Under the pieces are notes generated by a model. The model searched no databases. It was not told the DNA's origin and saw only the letters and a program-made list of their open reading frames with translations. Positions 41,825 through 50,751 of a stretch of 64,000 nt of DNA are shown here, in pieces. Origin of the DNA: Thermoplasmata archaeon (GTDB lineage: Archaea; Thermoplasmatota; DTKX01; JAHFTX01); contig JAHFTX010000002.1 in NCBI GenBank assembly GCA_023265395.1, forward strand, positions 62,001 to 126,000, read 5' to 3'. Position numbers and translations under genes: made by a program. Within the stretch, counting starts at the first letter, position 1; every line of letters starts with the position of its first letter.

Positions 41825-42679
41825 ATGCCGCGCGCACAGGTGACCCCCATCGATTCGGTGCAGCGCGAGGAGCTCGAGCGCATCTGCACCCGGGCACGAC
41901 GCCGCATCCTGCGGATGATCCACGCCGCCGGCAGCGGGCACCCGGGGGGCTCCTTCTCGGCCATCGACATCATCACCGTGCTCTACCAGCGCTACCTGCG
42001 CTTCCGCCCCGCCGAGCCGCAATGGCCCGCCCGGGACCGCTTCGTGCTCAGCAAGGGCCACGGAGCCCCGGCGCTCTACGCGGCGCTCTTCGAGGCCGGC
42101 TACTACGACGACGAGGAGGTGTTGCTGAGCCTGCGCAAGATGGGCTCGCCGCTGCAGGGCCACCCGGTGATGGGCAAGCTCCCCGGGGTCGAGATGACCA
42201 CCGGCTCGCTCGGACAGGGCTTCTCCGCTGCAGTGGGGATGGCGCTGGGCGTGCGCCTCGACGGCCTCGAGAGCCGCATCTTCACCTTGCTCGGCGACGG
42301 CGAATGCGACGAGGGCATCGTCTGGGAGGCGGCCATGGCAGCGGCCCACTACAAGCTCGACAACCTCGTGGCCGTCATCGACCACAACCGCTTCCAGATC
42401 GACGGCCCCAACGCCACGATCATGGACCTAGGGGACCTGGCGGCAAAGTTCGCCGCCTTTGGGTGGGCCACCACCGAGATCGACGGCCACGACCTCGACC
42501 AGATCTGCGAGGCGCTCGAGTGGGGCATCGCCCTGCAGGGTCGCCCGGCGATGATCGTCGCCCACACCAAGAAGGGCCACGGGGTCTCCTTCATGGATGA
42601 CAGCAACAAGTTCCACGGCATCGCCCCCACCGACGCCGAGCTGGCGGTGGCGCTCAAGGAACTGGAGGGACCGGAGTGA
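41825..42679 (+). CDS. tktN: Transketolase, N-terminal (thiamine diphosphate-binding) subunit
   Basis: With the next gene it forms a split transketolase transferring two-carbon units between sugar phosphates. This 284-residue half carries the thiamine diphosphate motif GDGECDEGIVWEAAM with the metal-binding NRFQIDG downstream. SGHPGGSFSAIDII and FVLSKGHGAPALYA near the N-terminus hold the substrate-site histidines. The ATG at 41825 opens on the helical lead-in. The stop overlaps the next start as GTGA, so translation is coupled. Confidence 0.94.
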   Translation: MPRAQVTPIDSVQREELERICTRARRRILRMIHAAGSGHPGGSFSAIDIITVLYQRYLRFRPAEPQWPARDRFVLSKGHGAPALYAALFEAGYYDDEEVLLSLRKMGSPLQGHPVMGKLPGVEMTTGSLGQGFSAAVGMALGVRLDGLESRIFTLLGDGECDEGIVWEAAMAAAHYKLDNLVAVIDHNRFQIDGPNATIMDLGDLAAKFAAFGWATTEIDGHDLDQICEALEWGIALQGRPAMIVAHTKKGHGVSFMDDSNKFHGIAPTDAELAVALKELEGPE

Positions 42680-43662
42680 GCGGGGGTGCGGGGGCGGCGG
42701 CGATCCCGCGCCCGGGGGCCACGTTCGGCAACCGCGTGGCCTTTGGGCTGGCGCTGCTCGACGAGGGGCGGCGCAACGAGCGCATCGTCGCGCTCAATGC
42801 CGACCTCTCGGGCTCGACCAAGACCTCGACCTTCGCCAAGGAGTTCCCGCACCGGTTCTTCAACGCCGGGGTCGCCGAGTGCAACATGATGGGCATGGCC
42901 GCGGGGCTGAGCACCACCGGCCGGCCGGTGGTCGCCTCCACCTTCGCGGTCTTCGCCACCGCCCAGGTGCTCAACGTCATCCGCCAGTCGATCGCCTACC
43001 CGCGCAACAACGTCAAGATCGTCGCCACCCACGCCGGCATCACCGTCGGGGGCGACGGCGCGACCCACCAGATCTGCGAGGACATCGCCCTGATGCGGGT
43101 CCTGCCTCACCTGCGCGTCTACGTCCCCGCCGACGCGCAGCAGACCTACCAGGTCATCCTCCACGTGCTGCGTACCGATGGGCCCGCCTACGTGCGCATG
43201 GGGCGCATCGACACCCCGGTGATCTTCGACCACGACTACCGCTACGTCCCTGACCGCGTCGAGGTGCTCGCCGACGGCGACGACGTCACCCTCGCCTGCT
43301 GCGGCCTCTTGGTCGAGGAGGGGCGCAAGGCGGTCACGCTCCTCGCCGATTCGGGGATCAGCGCCCAGCTGCTCAACGTCCACACCATCAAGCCCCTCGA
43401 TGTCGCCGGCATCGAGTCGGCGGCCCGCCGCACCGGCAGGGTCGTCTCGGCCGAGGAGCACGTCGTCGCCGGCGGACTGGGGAGCGCCATCGCCGAGACG
43501 CTGGCGCAGCGCTACCCGACGCCGCAGCGCTTCATCGGCCTGCGGGACCACTTCGGCGAGAGCGGAGAGCCCTCCGACCTGATGGTGGCCTTCCACCTGA
43601 CGGCCGCCGACATCGCCACCTCTGCCTCTGCGCTGGTCGCCGAGCGCGACGCCAGGACCTGA
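42676..43662 (+). CDS. tktC: Transketolase, C-terminal subunit
   Basis: The second half of transketolase, 328 residues. It has the pyrimidine-binding region with the catalytic Glu in FNAGVAECNMMGMAAGL and the GGDGATHQICEDIALMRVLP motif. The C-terminal transketolase domain runs from ISAQLLNVHTIKPLD to GGLGSAIAETLAQ. The start is GTG at 42676, overlapping the previous stop by four bases. Split transketolases are common in archaea. The transaldolase follows 21 bases later. Confidence 0.94.
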   Translation: MSGGAGAAAIPRPGATFGNRVAFGLALLDEGRRNERIVALNADLSGSTKTSTFAKEFPHRFFNAGVAECNMMGMAAGLSTTGRPVVASTFAVFATAQVLNVIRQSIAYPRNNVKIVATHAGITVGGDGATHQICEDIALMRVLPHLRVYVPADAQQTYQVILHVLRTDGPAYVRMGRIDTPVIFDHDYRYVPDRVEVLADGDDVTLACCGLLVEEGRKAVTLLADSGISAQLLNVHTIKPLDVAGIESAARRTGRVVSAEEHVVAGGLGSAIAETLAQRYPTPQRFIGLRDHFGESGEPSDLMVAFHLTAADIATSASALVAERDART

Positions 43663-43683
43663 CCGACCCACGGAGCATGCAGC

Positions 43684-44328
43684 ATGAAGATCTTCCTCGA
43701 CACCGCCAACATCGACCACATCCGCGAGATCAACGACTGGGGCATCCTCGACGGGGTGACCACCAACCCCTCGCTGATCGCCAAGGAGGGCCGGGACTTC
43801 AAGACGGTCGTGCGGGAGATCTGCGCCATCGTCGAGGGGCCCGTCAGCGCCGAGACGGTGGCCCCCGACGCCGCCGGGATGGTCGAGGAGGGCAAGGACC
43901 TCGCGGCGATCCACGACAACGTCATCGTCAAGGTCCCGCTGACCGCCGAGGGGCTCAAGGCCACCAAGCGGCTGGCCGACTACGACATCCCCACCAACGT
44001 CACGCTCTGCTTCTCGGCCACCCAAGCGCTGCTGGCGGCCAAGGCGGGCGCCGCGATGGTCTCGCCCTTCGTGGGCCGCCTCGACGACGTCAGCGCCGAC
44101 GGCATGGGGCTGATCGGCGACATCCGGACCATCTTCGACAACTACGACTACCAGACCGAGGTGCTGGTGGCGTCGGTGCGCCATCCGCTGCACGTGCTCG
44201 AGGCGGCCACGATGGGTGCCGACATCTGCACCATCCCCCACAAGGTCGCCCTGATGCTGGTCAAGCACCCCCTGACCGACCTAGGGATCGAGCGCTTCCT
44301 CGCCGACTGGCGGGATGCCGTCAAGTAG
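43684..44328 (+). CDS. tal: Transaldolase-like protein (TalC/FSA type)
   Basis: A 214-residue short-type transaldolase / fructose-6-phosphate aldolase family member. The Schiff-base lysine lies in [29 protein letters not shown] and [13 protein letters not shown] open the barrel, and [19 protein letters not shown] is the family's phosphate region. Operon position after both transketolase halves points to transaldolase activity rather than free aldolase activity; the sequence alone does not separate them. Together the four genes convert triose and hexose phosphates into pentose phosphates. Confidence 0.94.
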   Translation: MKIFLDTANIDHIREINDWGILDGVTTNPSLIAKEGRDFKTVVREICAIVEGPVSAETVAPDAAGMVEEGKDLAAIHDNVIVKVPLTAEGLKATKRLADYDIPTNVTLCFSATQALLAAKAGAAMVSPFVGRLDDVSADGMGLIGDIRTIFDNYDYQTEVLVASVRHPLHVLEAATMGADICTIPHKVALMLVKHPLTDLGIERFLADWRDAVK

Positions 44329-44331
44329 CCC

Positions 44332-44340
44332 GATATATGG
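44332..44340 (+). promoter_or_regulatory. TATA box for the PKD surface protein
   Basis: CGATATATG immediately follows the transaldolase stop and predicts a start near 44361. That leaves a ~33-base leader with a strong Shine-Dalgarno (GGAGGT) before the ATG at 44394. Confidence 0.6.
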
Positions 44341-44393
44341 GTTCGCAACAGGAAGGATTAATGGCCCCCTTGGGGAAGGCTGGAGGTCGGCCG

Positions 44394-47300
44394 ATGGCTG
44401 CACCGGAGGTCCGCCTGTTGCATCGTGCTCCCCTCCCCTCCCGCGCAGCCGTGGTCGCCCTGACGGCCTTGCTGCTGGCACCGGCCCTGCCGCTGGCGCT
44501 GGTGGGCGGTTCGACCGACGACCGCGCAGCCTTCCAGCTGACCACCACCACCTTCGCTGGCGACGCCGCCACCCTGGGGATCATCATCGACGAGCTCCCC
44601 GAGACGGTGATCGCCGACGGCTTCTCGGTCCAAGATGGGCTGAACATCGACTCGGCGTCGATGATGGCCGCCGGCAGCGGCCATCCGCTCAATGGGTCCT
44701 ACCTGCGCAACATCGAGATGGACATCGGCCAGGATGGGGACATCGACTGGGCCTTCGAGGGGGCAGGCTACGGCGCGCTGGGGATGCAGGACATCTTCAG
44801 CAATGGGCAGCTCGATGCCAATGCCACCGTGCTGAGCGGGGCGCAGACCAACACCAGCTTCGGCCTCTGGCTGCCCAAGAACGCCACCGTCACCCAAGCG
44901 ACGGGCAAGGCCACGGTGATGGCCGTCAACGTCGCCATCGAGTGCCCCCCCGGCGGGGCTGACTGCGACGAGGCGGCCCAGCTGGTCACCATGCTCTCGG
45001 GCATGGGCTTTGCCGCCAGGGTGGTCAATCCCACGGACATCGACACCGTCGGGGAGCTGGCCGGCTATACCACGGTCATGGTCGGTGGCAGCGGCTCGCA
45101 GGAAGCGCACCTTGCGGCCTTCGCCCCGGCCTTGCGCACCTACGTCGAAGGCGGTGGCGGGGTGGTCTTCGCCGGCATGATCTACGACGACGCGAACTGT
45201 TGTTTCTCGGTCGATGCCGACATCGAGTCCGTCTCCCCGGTGAGCTTGAGCGACTGCTGGATGTGCCCCGATTCCGCAACGGTGCAGATCACCGCCGCGG
45301 ACCCCGTCACCACTGGGGTCAACGATTTCGACCTCAGCCAGATGTTCCCCGCCTACACCCTGACCAACGGCGGGGTGCAGCTGGGCGACTCCTCCAACGA
45401 CCCGGGAGCGATCACCATCGCCTCGACCACCATCATCAGCGGGAGGTCCGTCTTCTTGGGCATGCCCTACCTCTATGACAACGACGATGCCGGCGGCTGG
45501 GGCGCCGACCCCACCATCTACGATGATGTCGACGCCCAGGCGCTCCTGCGCAACGCCATCTCCTGGACCTCGGGCAGCCTCAACATGGATGCGAGCATCG
45601 ACATCGGCGACGATGGCGACCTCGAGTGGTCCGCGGTCGCCTTCTCGGGCAACCAGTCCCTGGCGGACTTCACCGACGAGCTCAACAGCCTGCTGGCGAG
45701 CCTCCCGGTGACCGACACCGACGCCTATGGCAACCAGATGGTGCGGATCCCCTTGGCCCTGCAGGGCTCCTCCACCGGGTTGGTCGGTCTGGGCACCTTG
45801 CATGTCGAGTACGACTACCTCGCACGGGTGCACGACAAGCCCGTCAGCGACCTCGAGGCGGAGATCGATGCTGCCCTCTCGCCCTCGCCGAGCACGGTCA
45901 TGGTCAGTTTCCCCATCGGACTGCAGAGCACCACGGCCGGCGTGCTGACGCTGTCGCAACTGGAGGTCATCGGCACCCCACCGCCCCACCCGCCGCACTT
46001 CGAGGAGGTCAGCCCCGACACCGATGCCTTCTCGCTGCCCGAGAACTCGACCCAGCTCCTGCACGCCGTGCCGGGGGACGACTATGGCAACCCCACGACC
46101 CTGCGCTGGCAGCTCGACGACGTCGACGTCTCGACCTCGGACAACTACACCTACGCCCCCGGGTTCGATGATGCCGGCACCCATCGGATCGAGGCCATCG
46201 CCGACAACGGACTGCAGACGGCGACCCATCTGTGGGAGGTCACCGTCACCGATGTCAACCGACCGCCCGTGGTCCTGGGCGTCAGCCCCGCCCTCGATGC
46301 GCAGGTGCCCGAGGCGACCACCACGGTGTTCAAGGTCAATGCGACCGACCCCGACGGCGACCAGCTGACCTACCGGTGGTTCGAGGACGGTGTGTCGCGC
46401 ACCACGGAGTTCTTGGGCACCTTCTCGGCGACCTACGACTACAAGGGTGCGGGCCCGCACCACATCAAGGTGCAGGTGGTCGACGCCGACAACGAGGTCG
46501 TCGAGCGGCAGTGGGACATCACCGTCCTCGATGTCAACGCCCGCACGCGGATCATCTCGAGCCGCCCCTCCGACGGCGTGACCATCGCCGAGCTGCAGGA
46601 CCTGACGTTTGCGGTCACCGCACACAGCCCCGATTCGGACCCGATCACCTACCGCTGGGAGCTCGATGGCACCGCGCTGAGCGCCCAGACCACCTCGACG
46701 ACCACCTACATCGCGACCTTTGACGACGCGGGCACGCACACCATGCTCGTCGTCGTCAATGACGGCCACCAACCGGTGGAGGTCCACTGGAACTTCACCG
46801 TCACCGACCTCAACCGCCCGCCCACCACCTCGATCCTCTCGCCGCTGGCCGATGCCAAGGTCGTCCGCGGACAGCTCCTGCACCTGCAAGCCGCCGACCA
46901 GGCCGACCCCGATGGCGACCCGCTCTCCTTCGTGTGGCGCATCGACAACAAGCAGGTGGCCACCGAGCGCGAGGCCGACATCACCGTCGATGCCCGCGAC
47001 GGCCGCCACTCCCTCTCCCTGGAGGTCAGCGACGGCCGCGGCGGCCTGGCGACGGCGGACCTCACCTTCGAGATCGCCTCGCTGACGTTCACCGGCCGGC
47101 TCTTCTCCAAGTCGGAAGACCTGGTGGCCGACCGTGACGTGCCCCTGCGAGTGGAACTGACCAACACCGGCAGCGCCACGGCCGACAACGTCCCCGTGCG
47201 GGTGCTCCTCGATGGCGTCAGCGTCCACGAGACCACCCTGGCGACCACCAAGCCGCGGCAGGTCCACAGCGTCCCCTTCTCGATCAAGACCAGCGGCGGG

Positions 47301-47978
47301 GAACACACCCTGACCGTCGAGGTCGCCGGCGCGGTGGTGCTGACCAAGACCCTGGAGGTCAGCTCGACACCCTCGCCGCTCAACTTCGGGCCCGGGGGCG
47401 ATGGCGGCTTCTCGATGCTGCTGCTGGTGCTCCTCCTGCTGGTCGTTGCAGGAGCCGTCGTCGGCATCGTGGTGATGCGCCGCCGCCGCACGGCCGCGAG
47501 CGCGCCACCGCCGATGGCCCCCAGCCACGCGCCCTACGGCACCGGAACGGGCATCGGCCTGCCGCCGATGGCGCCCGATGGCGGCACCCCCTACAACCCC
47601 TACGCCGCCCCACCGCAGGCGACCGTCGTCTCCGCCAGCTACGGCACGGCCTCCCCGGGTACGGCGATTCCCCCCACTGCCGGCTTTGGCACCGCGCCGC
47701 CGGGCGCCTATGGCAACGCACCCGCGAGCAGCGGTGGCGGACCTGGAGCTCCGGGTCTGCCCGGAGGCAACCCCCTGCTGACCGCGACGCCGACGACGCC
47801 GGACCAGGTCAACGCCTACCTCAACGAGGTCGAGGCACTGATGCAGCAGAAGGCGGCCTCGGGCACCGACGTCCAGCGCGCCAACGCCCAGATGACGCTG
47901 GCACGCAACCATCAGCGGGCCGGGCGCTTGGCCCAGGCCCACCAAGCGGCCAAGCAGGCCTACGTGCGCCTACGGTAG
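44394..47978 (+). CDS. Large PKD/cadherin-like surface receptor with cytoplasmic helical tail
   Basis: A 1194-residue type I membrane protein. The signal region is followed by a beta-rich domain with a GATase-like strand set (GGSGSQEAHLAAFAP), then about three PKD/cadherin-like repeats, each opening with NRPP-type sequence (DVNRPPVVLGVSP, DLNRPPTTSILSP) and containing DPDGD. An APHP/CARDB-like domain (VELTNTGSATADNVPVRVLL) precedes the helix MLLLVLLLLVVAGAVVGIVV. The cytoplasmic tail is Pro/Gly/Ala/Tyr-rich (YNPYAAPPQ) and ends in a helical hairpin (AQMTLARNHQRAGRLAQAHQ) like those in the zinc-ribbon protein at 14137-16140. ATG 44394 was chosen for its GGAGGT at 6-base spacing; ATG 44361 is the leaderless alternative. 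Confidence 0.82.
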   Translation: MAAPEVRLLHRAPLPSRAAVVALTALLLAPALPLALVGGSTDDRAAFQLTTTTFAGDAATLGIIIDELPETVIADGFSVQDGLNIDSASMMAAGSGHPLNGSYLRNIEMDIGQDGDIDWAFEGAGYGALGMQDIFSNGQLDANATVLSGAQTNTSFGLWLPKNATVTQATGKATVMAVNVAIECPPGGADCDEAAQLVTMLSGMGFAARVVNPTDIDTVGELAGYTTVMVGGSGSQEAHLAAFAPALRTYVEGGGGVVFAGMIYDDANCCFSVDADIESVSPVSLSDCWMCPDSATVQITAADPVTTGVNDFDLSQMFPAYTLTNGGVQLGDSSNDPGAITIASTTIISGRSVFLGMPYLYDNDDAGGWGADPTIYDDVDAQALLRNAISWTSGSLNMDASIDIGDDGDLEWSAVAFSGNQSLADFTDELNSLLASLPVTDTDAYGNQMVRIPLALQGSSTGLVGLGTLHVEYDYLARVHDKPVSDLEAEIDAALSPSPSTVMVSFPIGLQSTTAGVLTLSQLEVIGTPPPHPPHFEEVSPDTDAFSLPENSTQLLHAVPGDDYGNPTTLRWQLDDVDVSTSDNYTYAPGFDDAGTHRIEAIADNGLQTATHLWEVTVTDVNRPPVVLGVSPALDAQVPEATTTVFKVNATDPDGDQLTYRWFEDGVSRTTEFLGTFSATYDYKGAGPHHIKVQVVDADNEVVERQWDITVLDVNARTRIISSRPSDGVTIAELQDLTFAVTAHSPDSDPITYRWELDGTALSAQTTSTTTYIATFDDAGTHTMLVVVNDGHQPVEVHWNFTVTDLNRPPTTSILSPLADAKVVRGQLLHLQAADQADPDGDPLSFVWRIDNKQVATEREADITVDARDGRHSLSLEVSDGRGGLATADLTFEIASLTFTGRLFSKSEDLVADRDVPLRVELTNTGSATADNVPVRVLLDGVSVHETTLATTKPRQVHSVPFSIKTSGGEHTLTVEVAGAVVLTKTLEVSSTPSPLNFGPGGDGGFSMLLLVLLLLVVAGAVVGIVVMRRRRTAASAPPPMAPSHAPYGTGTGIGLPPMAPDGGTPYNPYAAPPQATVVSASYGTASPGTAIPPTAGFGTAPPGAYGNAPASSGGGPGAPGLPGGNPLLTATPTTPDQVNAYLNEVEALMQQKAASGTDVQRANAQMTLARNHQRAGRLAQAHQAAKQAYVRLR

Positions 47979-48755
47979 GCCGCCCTGCCGCATCGGTGCG
48001 GGCAGCGGTTGGCGGCGCGAGAGCAGGTCGGCCACCAGCGGCGCATCGGGGACCCCCTTGAGGACCAGGGGCAGCCCCGAACGGGTGCGCAGCGCCAGCG
48101 AGTCGCCCTCGAAGGTGATCGAGCCGGCGTCGATCTCGGCATAGGGGACCAGACGCGTGACGGTGCCGTCGTGCAGCACCAGCCGCTCGGACGTCACCCA
48201 GCAGCCGGCGTCACGGAAGAGCTTGCTGCGCACCGCCAGCGCGATGACCCCGGTCAGCACCAGACCGCCCAGCAGCCCGCCGCCGCCAGCGCCGATCCCC
48301 AGCAGCAGCGTCAGCAGGGTCCCGACGCCCAGTCCGATCATCGTCGGCGGGAAGCTCCAGAAGGAGGGTTTGTGGTAGCGCAGCAGCTGCTCGTCGCTCG
48401 CCAGCGGCACGGGGCAGGCGGGCAGCAGCGGCGCGACGCGCGCAAACGGGGGGAGTGCCACTGCCGGCGTGGGCACGAACGTCGCTGGGGGCAGCGCCGG
48501 CGGGGCTGGCGGCTGCGCGGTCGGATCGGTGATCCACTGGATCTGCGGCGCGGGGCTCGGGGTGGTCAGTGGCGCCATCGGGCTCTCCCAGAGCACGCCG
48601 CCGTGGTCAAGGTTGTGCCCCGGCACGCCGCTGCGCTGCCGCAGGGCGCTGCCTCCGGCGGCGAGCCCCTCCGGACCGTCGTCGTCATCCCAGGAGAGCT
48701 GGGGGGGCGTTCGCATCGCGGTGGCACGGTCGCGCAGGGTCGGATGTTCGGTCAT
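47970..48755 (-). CDS. Membrane protein with PH-like (bPH) domain
   Basis: 261 residues. A Pro-rich, disordered N-terminal half is followed by two helices (SFWSFPPTMIGLGVGTLLTL and LLGGLVLTGVIALAV). A bacterial PH-like domain comes last: CWVTSERLVLHDGTVTRLVP, then YAEIDAGSITFEGDSLALRT. Proteins of this layout (DUF304-like) sit on the cytoplasmic face of the membrane. The gene overlaps the convergent surface receptor by 9 bases and lies just after the GT39 gene, so it may be co-transcribed with the glycosylation genes. Function is unknown. Confidence 0.72.
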   Translation of the reverse strand: MTEHPTLRDRATAMRTPPQLSWDDDDGPEGLAAGGSALRQRSGVPGHNLDHGGVLWESPMAPLTTPSPAPQIQWITDPTAQPPAPPALPPATFVPTPAVALPPFARVAPLLPACPVPLASDEQLLRYHKPSFWSFPPTMIGLGVGTLLTLLLGIGAGGGGLLGGLVLTGVIALAVRSKLFRDAGCWVTSERLVLHDGTVTRLVPYAEIDAGSITFEGDSLALRTRSGLPLVLKGVPDAPLVADLLSRRQPLPAPMRQGGLP

Positions 48756-48759
48756 GGTC

Positions 48760-50745
48760 TCACCCGCTGTCGTCGCTGGGCAGCGTCGTCGTCGCAAAGA
48801 GGGAGGTCCAGGAGGGCGGATGCTCCGCCGCCCGTGCCTGCTCGAGACGCTCCTGGGGGAGCGTCCAGAGGGTGCCATCGGTCCACTGCAGGCTGACGAC
48901 CCCGTCGCCGTCGTCGGTGGCGATGACCACCACATAGGGGTGCTCGATGGTGGTCGTGCGCGTGTTGAACACCTGCGACGTCATCCTGTAGGAACCGACC
49001 GAGACGACCTCGAAGTCGGTCAACCCCGTGCGCGCATAGGCGGTCCAGTCGTTGGCCTGCTCGCGGTGGGGCGGGTCGTTGTCGTCGTAGAGCAGCAGCG
49101 CCATCGCCGTCCCAGGGTCGTCGAGGGCTCCGAGGAAGCTCGAACCGTAGATCGCGATGACCGCCTGCTCGGGGGTCGGCTGCCCCGAGGCTTGGAAGTC
49201 ACGCCCCCACACCTGGCCGATCTGCAGGTCGTAGTCGTAGGTGTACAGCTGCAGCCGCTCATCGTGCCGCAGGTAATAGGCGATGGGCGAGTAGGTCACC
49301 CACGTGGGCACCAGCACCGGTGCGTCGGCGCCCACCTGCAGTCGCGCCTGCTGGACATCCTGCGCCAGCATCTGCGTCGGCGCGCTGGCGCCGACCCAGA
49401 AGATCCCGAAGGGGCTGGCGGGCAGGTTCGTGTCGCTGCCCGTCGACATCTCGATGCTCGATGCGGTCGCATAGAGCGGGGTGTAGCCCAGCACCAGCAT
49501 GCACCCGACACCGATGGTGGCCATGCGCCGTGGCGAGATCTGCACCGAGGGCCACAGCTCGACGAGCCAGTGCGCCGCAAGCAGGCTCAGCGCCACCAGT
49601 GCCGGCGCCGTCCAGTGGGGGAGGCGACCCAGGCTCAGGCCGAACCAGAGCAGGAACACACCGGCACTGGTGCCGAGCACGGCGGTGCGCTCGTCGCGCC
49701 ACCCGCGGATGCAGCTGCCGATGGCCAGCAGCAGCAGCACCACGACGATGGTCGTCGCAGGCTCCCCCATCGCGATCCCCAGCAGCGTCAGCGGTGCCAG
49801 CGCCGCGATCAGGCCGACCTTCCAGCCGGGCAGCGACCAGCGGGCGGCGCGCAGGCCACCGACGACCAGCACGCCCACCAGCGGCATCGACGCTGCCATC
49901 GCCCAGAAGAAGGGCGAGTAGAAACCGCCGACGAGCAGGTTGAGTCCCACGCCACCGGGACCGAGCAGTGCCCCCAGGGCCGCACCCCGGCCCCCTTGGT
50001 AGGAGAAGGAGGCGAAGTCGTTCTGCAGGTTCCACACCAGGATCGGGGTGCACAGCAGCAGCGCCAGCGTCAGGGCGATCCGGCCATGGCGACCCAGCAG
50101 GAAGGCGCGGTGCTGGCGCAGCTGCAGCGCCAGCAGCAGGATGATCGGGATCCACACTGCCAGGGTGTACTTGACGAGGATGCCCGTCCCGATGAGCATG
50201 CCCACCGCCCACAGGCTCCGCGGATCGTGGGTGCGCAACGCGCGCAGCAGCACCAGCAGGATCAGGGCGAAGAGGAGGATCGCTGCGCTGTCGTTGAAGG
50301 CGACACGGCTGAGCAGCACATGGACGAAGTCGACCCCCAGCAGGAAGGCGGCGACCAACCCGACCGTGCGGTCGTAGAGCTCGACGCCCAGCAGGTAGGT
50401 CACCACCACCGTGGCGACTCCCAGTGACGCCGCCACGGCGCGCAGCCCAAAGAGGGAGTCGCCAAAGAGCAGTTGCGAGAGCGCGACCTCGTAGGCGACG
50501 GCCGGCGGATGGTCGTAGAAGGACCACTCCAGATGACCCAGCTGCAGCTGGTCGCCCCAGACCCAGTAGTAGGCCTCGTCGTGGAAGAGCGGCTGCTCAC
50601 CCAGTCCGACGAACCGCAGCGCCGCGGCCAGCGCGATCACCAGCGCCAGCAGCAGCTGGTGGGTGGTCAGCGCCAGCGGCCAGCGCAGGGCCGTCGACGT
50701 CACTGCGCCCTGTTGCATCCTCTCGACCGCCTGCCTGCCGACCAC
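48760..50745 (-). CDS. GT39 / ArnT-like lipid-linked glycosyltransferase
   Basis: A 661-residue polytopic membrane protein with ~11-12 helices. The first extracytoplasmic loop has HDEAYYWVWGDQL and FYDHPPAVAYEVALSQLLFG, the acidic DE and the YDHPP signatures of PMT/ArnT-type transferases. These use polyprenyl-phosphate sugars to glycosylate proteins or lipids on the outside. A C-terminal ~200-residue soluble domain faces outward. The gene starts 6 bases after the GT2-GtrA stop (GTG 50745, preceded by a GGTGAG-like ribosome site). Together they look like a two-step mannosylation route: synthesis of the lipid-linked sugar, then transfer. The acceptor is not known. Confidence 0.87.
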   Translation of the reverse strand: MVGRQAVERMQQGAVTSTALRWPLALTTHQLLLALVIALAAALRFVGLGEQPLFHDEAYYWVWGDQLQLGHLEWSFYDHPPAVAYEVALSQLLFGDSLFGLRAVAASLGVATVVVTYLLGVELYDRTVGLVAAFLLGVDFVHVLLSRVAFNDSAAILLFALILLVLLRALRTHDPRSLWAVGMLIGTGILVKYTLAVWIPIILLLALQLRQHRAFLLGRHGRIALTLALLLCTPILVWNLQNDFASFSYQGGRGAALGALLGPGGVGLNLLVGGFYSPFFWAMAASMPLVGVLVVGGLRAARWSLPGWKVGLIAALAPLTLLGIAMGEPATTIVVVLLLLAIGSCIRGWRDERTAVLGTSAGVFLLWFGLSLGRLPHWTAPALVALSLLAAHWLVELWPSVQISPRRMATIGVGCMLVLGYTPLYATASSIEMSTGSDTNLPASPFGIFWVGASAPTQMLAQDVQQARLQVGADAPVLVPTWVTYSPIAYYLRHDERLQLYTYDYDLQIGQVWGRDFQASGQPTPEQAVIAIYGSSFLGALDDPGTAMALLLYDDNDPPHREQANDWTAYARTGLTDFEVVSVGSYRMTSQVFNTRTTTIEHPYVVVIATDDGDGVVSLQWTDGTLWTLPQERLEQARAAEHPPSWTSLFATTTLPSDDSG

Positions 50746-50751
50746 GATCCC

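Noticed and set aside
44358-47945. Open frame of 1195 codons on the minus strand opposite the PKD receptor
   Set aside because: It mirrors the coding strand and arises from G+C-rich third positions. It lacks domain-like sequence, a promoter and a ribosome site, while the plus strand has a signal peptide, repeats, helix and PKD motifs.
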